A DNA stretch of 8,596 nt from Actinomycetes bacterium (GTDB lineage: Bacteria > Actinomycetota > Acidimicrobiia > Acidimicrobiales > Acidimicrobiaceae): NCBI GenBank assembly GCA_021819025.1, contig JAKASN010000051.1:1-8596 (forward strand), given 5' to 3'. Below the pieces are notes generated by a model. It saw only the letters and a list, made by a program, of their open reading frames with translations. It did not search any database and was not told the origin of the DNA. Positions 5,142 through 8,596 of this stretch are shown piece by piece. How positions within the stretch are numbered: position 1 is the stretch's first letter; each line of letters starts with the position of its first letter. Made by a program: the position numbers and the translations under genes.

Positions 5142-6341
5142 ATGAATTCCGAGGACTTTATCCTTATTCGAAGGCAGCTTCGTCGTTTTGTTAACGAACA
5201 AGTTATTCCTCGCGAGGAGGAAATAGAAAAGAATTGTCGCGTTCCCGATGAGTTGCGGCGGAAAGTTGCCGAAATGGGCCTATTCGGATTCTCCATTCCA
5301 GAAGAATACGGTGGTTTGGGCCTTACCATGACGGAGGAGGTCCAGCTAGCCTTTGAAATTGGTCGGACCACACCTGCCTTTCGGACGATTTTCGGCACCA
5401 ATACCGGGATCGCTGGCCAAGTGTTGCTACAGGCGGGATCTATAGAGCAGCGCAAGCAGTACCTTCCTGCTATCGCTACGGGTGAGATCATCGCATCGTT
5501 TGCGTTAACCGAACCCGATGCTGGATCTGACCCTGCAGCTCTGCAGACCACAGCACGGCGCGATGGGGACTTCTTTGTTATTAACGGAAGCAAGCGCTTC
5601 ATAACGAACGCACCCGTGGCAGACCTCTTCGTGGTGTTCGCCCGCACCAGCGGCAAGCGTGGAGACGCTAGAGGGATTTCAGCGCTGCTTGTTGACGCGT
5701 GCACGCCTGGAATTGAGGTGGGCCCGCCCGACTCCAAGATGGGCCAGGCCGGGGCTCTATCAGCGGAGGTGTATTTCACGGATGCGGTTGTACCTGCCTC
5801 TGGCTTGGTCGGGGAAGAAGGTACCGGCTTCAAATCAGCCATGAGTGTCCTTTCACGAGGCAGGTTGCATATCGCTGCTATCTGTGTGGGTCTTGCTGAA
5901 CGACTTGTCGACGAGAGCGTAAACTACGCTTCCGAGCGATCACAATTCGGCAAACGCATTGGTGATCATCAGCTGGTACAGGGAATGCTCGCCGACTCCA
6001 AGACTGAGACATTCGCCGGTCGCAGCATGGTGCTCGAAGCGGCGCGTATCTACGACAGCGACCATAGCGATCCGGTCCTAAACGCTTGTTCAAAGTATTT
6101 CTGCAGTGAAATGTTGTCTCGAGTCGCCGATCGGGCAGTTCAGATCCATGGAGGCATGGGATACATGCGCGGTGTCGCCACGGAACGCCTATACCGCGAT
6201 TCACGGCTGTTCCGCATATACGAAGGGACAAGCCAGATCCAACAGGTGATCATTGCTAAAGGGCTTCTGCGGGCCGCAGACCTGGCCGCTGCGTCCTCCG
6301 CACAGCGTCCAGCTCAAGCACTAGAAACAGCAACCAACTAA
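5142..6341 (+). CDS. Acyl-CoA dehydrogenase
   Basis: An FAD-dependent enzyme that introduces the alpha-beta double bond into an acyl-CoA and passes electrons to electron-transfer flavoprotein. At 399 residues from the ATG at 5142 it has normal length, with the N-terminal helical domain (about 1-115), the beta domain with ALTEPDAGSD (121-130) and NGSKRFITNA (148-157), and the C-terminal helical domain with RSQFGKRIGDHQ (266-277), QIHGGMGYMRG (334-344) and IYEGTSQIQ (359-367). E361 of YEGT is at the position of the catalytic base of short-chain-type acyl-CoA dehydrogenases. The substrate is not evident; the context with thiolase and hydratase genes suggests a dedicated catabolic pathway. It follows the GntR gene on the same strand after a short AT-rich gap and may be co-transcribed or have its own promoter there. 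The gene looks intact; IS debris begins 70 bp after its stop. Confidence 0.95.
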   Translation: MNSEDFILIRRQLRRFVNEQVIPREEEIEKNCRVPDELRRKVAEMGLFGFSIPEEYGGLGLTMTEEVQLAFEIGRTTPAFRTIFGTNTGIAGQVLLQAGSIEQRKQYLPAIATGEIIASFALTEPDAGSDPAALQTTARRDGDFFVINGSKRFITNAPVADLFVVFARTSGKRGDARGISALLVDACTPGIEVGPPDSKMGQAGALSAEVYFTDAVVPASGLVGEEGTGFKSAMSVLSRGRLHIAAICVGLAERLVDESVNYASERSQFGKRIGDHQLVQGMLADSKTETFAGRSMVLEAARIYDSDHSDPVLNACSKYFCSEMLSRVADRAVQIHGGMGYMRGVATERLYRDSRLFRIYEGTSQIQQVIIAKGLLRAADLAAASSAQRPAQALETATN

Positions 6342-6411
6342 GGCATCATAAAAGAATTGCTTGAACTATGTAGCTTGCCTATCAGGATGTCGCCCACAGC
6401 CACTACATGTA

Positions 6412-7106
6412 GGGTGCTTCCATTCCCCTGAATAAAGCCCTGCATAGTTTGGGCTGTGACATCGCATGCGATCCCAAGCAAAGAGCGGAAGGTGTTGAAC
6501 GAGTAGAACTGCCTGTCAAATCGAACGGTAAATTCGTTTAGGTAGGCGTGGAGGTGCTGGTGAGTGACCCCGTGAAGGATGCCATTGATCTAAGTCTTGA
6601 GATTAGGAAAAACGAGGTGGATGATCGGCAGATACGCTTCTGCAACCTGCGGATCGCCTCGTTCTGCGACCGAGAAATGTTCGTAGCCGCATTTCCGGAT
6701 GCCTGCATATCTGCTCCAATCATCGGTAACGATCATTGTGCCAGGTATATGGCGCTCTTGACAGACCCCACAAAGCGATTCTTCACTGCGATCTGGGACG
6801 ATGGCAAAACGAACCCGCCCTGCATATCGCCCGTCTTTACGCTTGTCGAGACTGGTGCCAGGTTTGCGCCGCCGGACTTCCACGGCACAGGAAACAAGAA
6901 TCTTGTCGTGAACGCTACGACCTTTTCCGCGCGTTCGACCACCAACCAACCCAAGTTTCGTCGACTTCGACATGTTCGCTGGGATTCCCTATGCAGTCTT
7001 GATCTGGGCGAACCATGCCAGCGCGCACTTTGTGGAGGGATTTGGAACGCCGTTCCCCGTAACGAGATAGCCCAAGTTGGCGCTGAAACTGCATGGCAGA
7101 CATACC
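6412..7106 (-). pseudogene. IS1595-family (ISXO2-like) transposase, inactivated by frameshifts and a stop
   Basis: Read on the minus strand, recognisable pieces run from GMSAMQFQRQLGLSRY (7106) through VRAGMVRPDQDCIG, EVDETWVG (first catalytic Asp at 6962-6960), GGRTRGKGR, VTDDWSRYAG (second Asp) and IIHLVFPNLKT to AYLNEFTVRFDRQFY (catalytic Glu at 6535-6533), ending SLLGIA. The coding line is broken. A tandem CCAACCAA on the + strand (6942-6949) is a 4-bp duplication that shifts frame right after EVDETWVG. Runs at 7055-7058 (CCCC) and 7037-7039 (GGG) carry offsetting indels, judged by the family sequence LSRYxTAFQILHK. An amber TAG (6592-6590) replaces the Trp expected after NLKT. All three DDE residues survive, but no complete protein can be made. 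The family is recognised from motif memory, not a database search. Confidence 0.85.
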
Positions 7107-7276
7107 TAGGGCGCTCGACCGACCCTGGCGTCGGGGCATTGATAAGGGATAACCGAGATGACGCCGCGACCTAATGCACTCAGATGGCAAGGCCTTAGGT
7201 ATGAACAAGTTGGCGAGTAGGGCGAGATCTGGGCACCTTCCGTGAAGCTTCTCATACTTCTTCTTATGTAGCACCC
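6412..7276 (-). mobile_element. Decayed, internally shortened IS1595-family (ISXO2-like) insertion sequence
   Basis: The transposase remains (see the pseudogene) identify the family. GGGTGCT at 6412-6418 and its inverse AGCACCC at 7270-7276 bracket the coding remains and are the likely outer ends of the terminal inverted repeats; similarity inward is poor (GGGTGCTTCCAT against GGGTGCTACAT). The enclosed 865 bp is shorter than the roughly 1 kb I expect, and the N-terminal zinc-ribbon region of the transposase is not recognisable, so an internal deletion is likely. The 8-bp flanks (TACATGTA left, GGAGTCAC right) do not match, so no target duplication is seen. It lies between the acyl-CoA dehydrogenase and enoyl-CoA hydratase genes and probably separated an operon. 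The ends are an inference; the presence of the element is firm. Confidence 0.7.
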
Positions 7277-7398
7277 GGAGTCACTTCAGTTGCTATTACA
7301 TCCCCAATACTCCTTTTCGAAGCCAACTTCCAAGATCGCGAAAGGAACAGCCCGTTCGGACGGCCATGCCGCAATCATTGTTCACTAGCGTGAAGTCC

Positions 7399-8184
7399 AT
7401 GGAGCTGGAGAACCTTGAAACTATACGATACGGCAGCACCGATGGCGTTGCAGAAATATGTTTGAACCGACCTGAGATCAAAAATGCAGTCAATTCCACT
7501 ATGTGGCGCGAGCTGGAGTTCTGCCTGGACGACTTTGCAAGTGATGCCGACAAGAAAGTTCTCGTCGTTACCGGAGCGGGCGGAGCTTTCTGCTCCGGGG
7601 CAGATCTGAGCGATCGGAGTAGAACGGTCGATCCGCCTATGCATAGGATGCGCAAGGTGGGCGAGGTTGCTCTCAAACTACATCGTCTAGCCAAGCCGAC
7701 AATTGCTAAGGTTCCTGGAATTGCAGCCGGAGCTGGCTGCAACCTCGCTTTTGGTTGTGACCTTATCGTTGCATCGGATAACGCACGCTTCTCGGAGATC
7801 TTTATCAAGAGAGGGCTTTCACTCGACTTCGGCGGGTCGTGGTTACTGCCGAGGTTAATCGGCTTACACAAGGCTAAAGAGCTGGCTTTTTTTGGCGAGG
7901 TGATACCTGCTGCCAAAGCTTTGGAGCTTGGACTGGTAAATCGGGTTGTTGGACCAGAGGAACTGGATCGGGTGGTCGACGAGTGGGCACAAGAACTAAC
8001 CCTGGCTCCGCCACTCGCCCTGTCTCTTTCCAAAGCCATGCTCAATGACTCATTTTCAATGACGATGGCCGAGGCGTTGGAGCAAGAGGCGCGTTCTCAA
8101 GCGGTAAATTTGGTTGCCGAAGACGCAGTTGAAGCTATCGCTGCCTTCAAAGAAAAGCGCAAGCCTGTGTTCAAGGGGAGATAG
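7399..8184 (+). CDS. Enoyl-CoA hydratase/isomerase family protein with PaaG-like active site
   Basis: A crotonase-fold CoA enzyme of 261 residues from the ATG at 7399; the ATG at 7366 would add 11 residues absent from the family N-terminus, and neither start has a clear ribosome binding site. The oxyanion-hole segments are present: AFCSGADLS (63-71) and GIAAGAGC (107-114). The two acids of classical hydratases are replaced: N115 stands at the first Glu position (GGGCE family motif) and F135 at the second. Instead D143 in LSLDFGGSWLLPRLIG occupies the Asp position of PaaG-type isomerases (IPDCGGTWLLPR in E. coli PaaG). Double-bond or ring isomerisation is thus as likely as hydration; this is inference from motif alignment. 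It follows IS debris by 122 bp and probably once continued the acyl-CoA dehydrogenase transcription unit. No terminator with a T-tract is seen after it. Confidence 0.92.
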   Translation: MELENLETIRYGSTDGVAEICLNRPEIKNAVNSTMWRELEFCLDDFASDADKKVLVVTGAGGAFCSGADLSDRSRTVDPPMHRMRKVGEVALKLHRLAKPTIAKVPGIAAGAGCNLAFGCDLIVASDNARFSEIFIKRGLSLDFGGSWLLPRLIGLHKAKELAFFGEVIPAAKALELGLVNRVVGPEELDRVVDEWAQELTLAPPLALSLSKAMLNDSFSMTMAEALEQEARSQAVNLVAEDAVEAIAAFKEKRKPVFKGR

Positions 8185-8254
8185 CGCCGCCAACACCCCA
8201 AGACTTCTCCAATCGGAGGGTGAGCTGCTTACTCGGTGCTGATCGGTCTGGGAA

Positions 8255-8563
8255 TTATACAGAGTAAACCAGTGTCAGCTTTGTCCCTGGGTAAGTGGTC
8301 TCGGTCTCGGCGATTTCCGCACGGAGCCCAGCGAGAATCCTCATCCGTCTGGGAGTCGATAATGCATTGTTGTGGATGTCCAAGAAAGTACCGACGATCT
8401 CAAAATCGGCTGAGAACTTGAAGACTTCTCTGAGCAACGAGCGAGCCCTGTCTCGTGCTCTGGCGTGGTGAGGAGTGACCGTCTTGGCCTAAAGGCGGCT
8501 GCGGGCTTGTGCATAATTGATCTCGGCGCACAAGCGGCGCACCTCTGCATATATATCCCGCAT
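8255..8563 (-). pseudogene. Remnant of a small gene or transposase C-terminus with an internal stop
   Basis: On the minus strand one frame runs from an ATG at 8563 (MRDIYAEVRRLCAEINYAQ) to a TAA at 8257-8255, interrupted by a single TAG at 8491-8489. Beyond the stop come RARDRARSLLREVFKFSADF, then TPRRMRILAGLRAEI and AETETTYPGTKLTLVYSV at the end. The TET.YPGT.L.LVY ending resembles, from memory, the C-terminus of some large putative transposases; I cannot confirm this. If so, the piece is another mobile-element scar. Read-through would give about 102 residues, rich in Arg and Ala, with no membrane segment. The start is uncertain because a longer parent gene could have extended past the window edge before decay. 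Confidence 0.45.
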
Positions 8564-8596
8564 GGAACCAACCGTCAATCATGTACCCGACGAACT

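Noticed and set aside
5024..5842. 272-codon minus-strand frame opposite acyl-CoA dehydrogenase
   Set aside because: Low-complexity Ser/Pro/Arg composition typical of an antisense frame; the + strand gene is unambiguous.
6403..6412. Palindrome CTACATGTAG next to the left IS end
   Set aside because: Perfect but only 10 bp; not repeated at the right end, so it supports neither a target duplication nor a known site.
6942..6949. Programmed frameshift in the transposase
   Set aside because: The shift comes from a 4-bp tandem duplication with no slippery heptamer or downstream structure that I can see, and other lesions also disable the gene.
6548..7174. 208-codon + strand frame in the IS region
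   Set aside because: It is antisense to transposase remains that are recognisable across three motif blocks on the minus strand.
7296..8045. 249-codon minus-strand frame opposite the hydratase gene
   Set aside because: Ser/Arg-rich antisense shadow; the + strand encodes a full crotonase-family protein.

Overview
The window is an accessory catabolic region of a bacterium with moderately high GC (my rough impression, mid-50s percent). Its intact genes encode CoA-thioester beta-oxidation enzymes and two transcription regulators, and insertion-sequence debris lies between them. A perfect Shine-Dalgarno sequence, an FCD-type GntR regulator, and IS1595-type and possibly IS21-type remnants fit a soil or water proteobacterium. 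The AcoR-like regulator has lost its sigma-54 contact loop, a style also common in actinobacteria, so the phylum is left open.

Layout, left to right. Positions 3-404 hold the C-terminal part of a short-chain dehydrogenase (+), cut by the window edge, resembling 3-hydroxyacyl-CoA dehydrogenases but lacking the YxxxK catalytic pair. Positions 413-807 hold an unassigned truncated reading frame, a pair of 10-bp repeats resembling an IS21-type terminus, and a 7-bp inverted repeat. Positions 808-2595 (-) encode a GAF/AAA/Fis regulator of the AcoR type. Positions 2596-2957 hold two inverted repeats and a possible 52-codon gene on the + strand with a strong ribosome binding site and a hairpin plus T-tract at its stop. 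Positions 2958-4142 (-) encode a thiolase. An AT-rich divergent control region follows, then a GntR/FCD regulator (4341-5027, +) and an acyl-CoA dehydrogenase (5142-6341, +). A decayed IS1595/ISXO2-type element fills 6412-7276. An enoyl-CoA hydratase/isomerase-family gene with a PaaG-like active site occupies 7399-8184 (+). The right edge (8255-8563, -) holds a gene remnant with an internal stop.

Together the four enzyme genes cover the classes of one beta-oxidation turn: FAD-dependent dehydrogenation, hydration or isomerisation, oxidation of a hydroxyacyl group, and thiolytic cleavage. The natural substrate cannot be read from the sequence; a cyclic, aromatic-derived, terpenoid or steroid acid is an inference from the enzyme subtypes. 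The GntR regulator sits between thiolase and acyl-CoA dehydrogenase, and TTGATA motifs occur upstream of both transcription units, suggesting local repression relieved by an acid or acyl-CoA ligand. I see no tRNA, rRNA, CRISPR array or defence system, and no evidence for a wholly new system. The most unusual items are the SDR lacking its catalytic pair, the regulator without a GAFTGA loop, the PaaG-like hydratase homologue, and the possible small gene.
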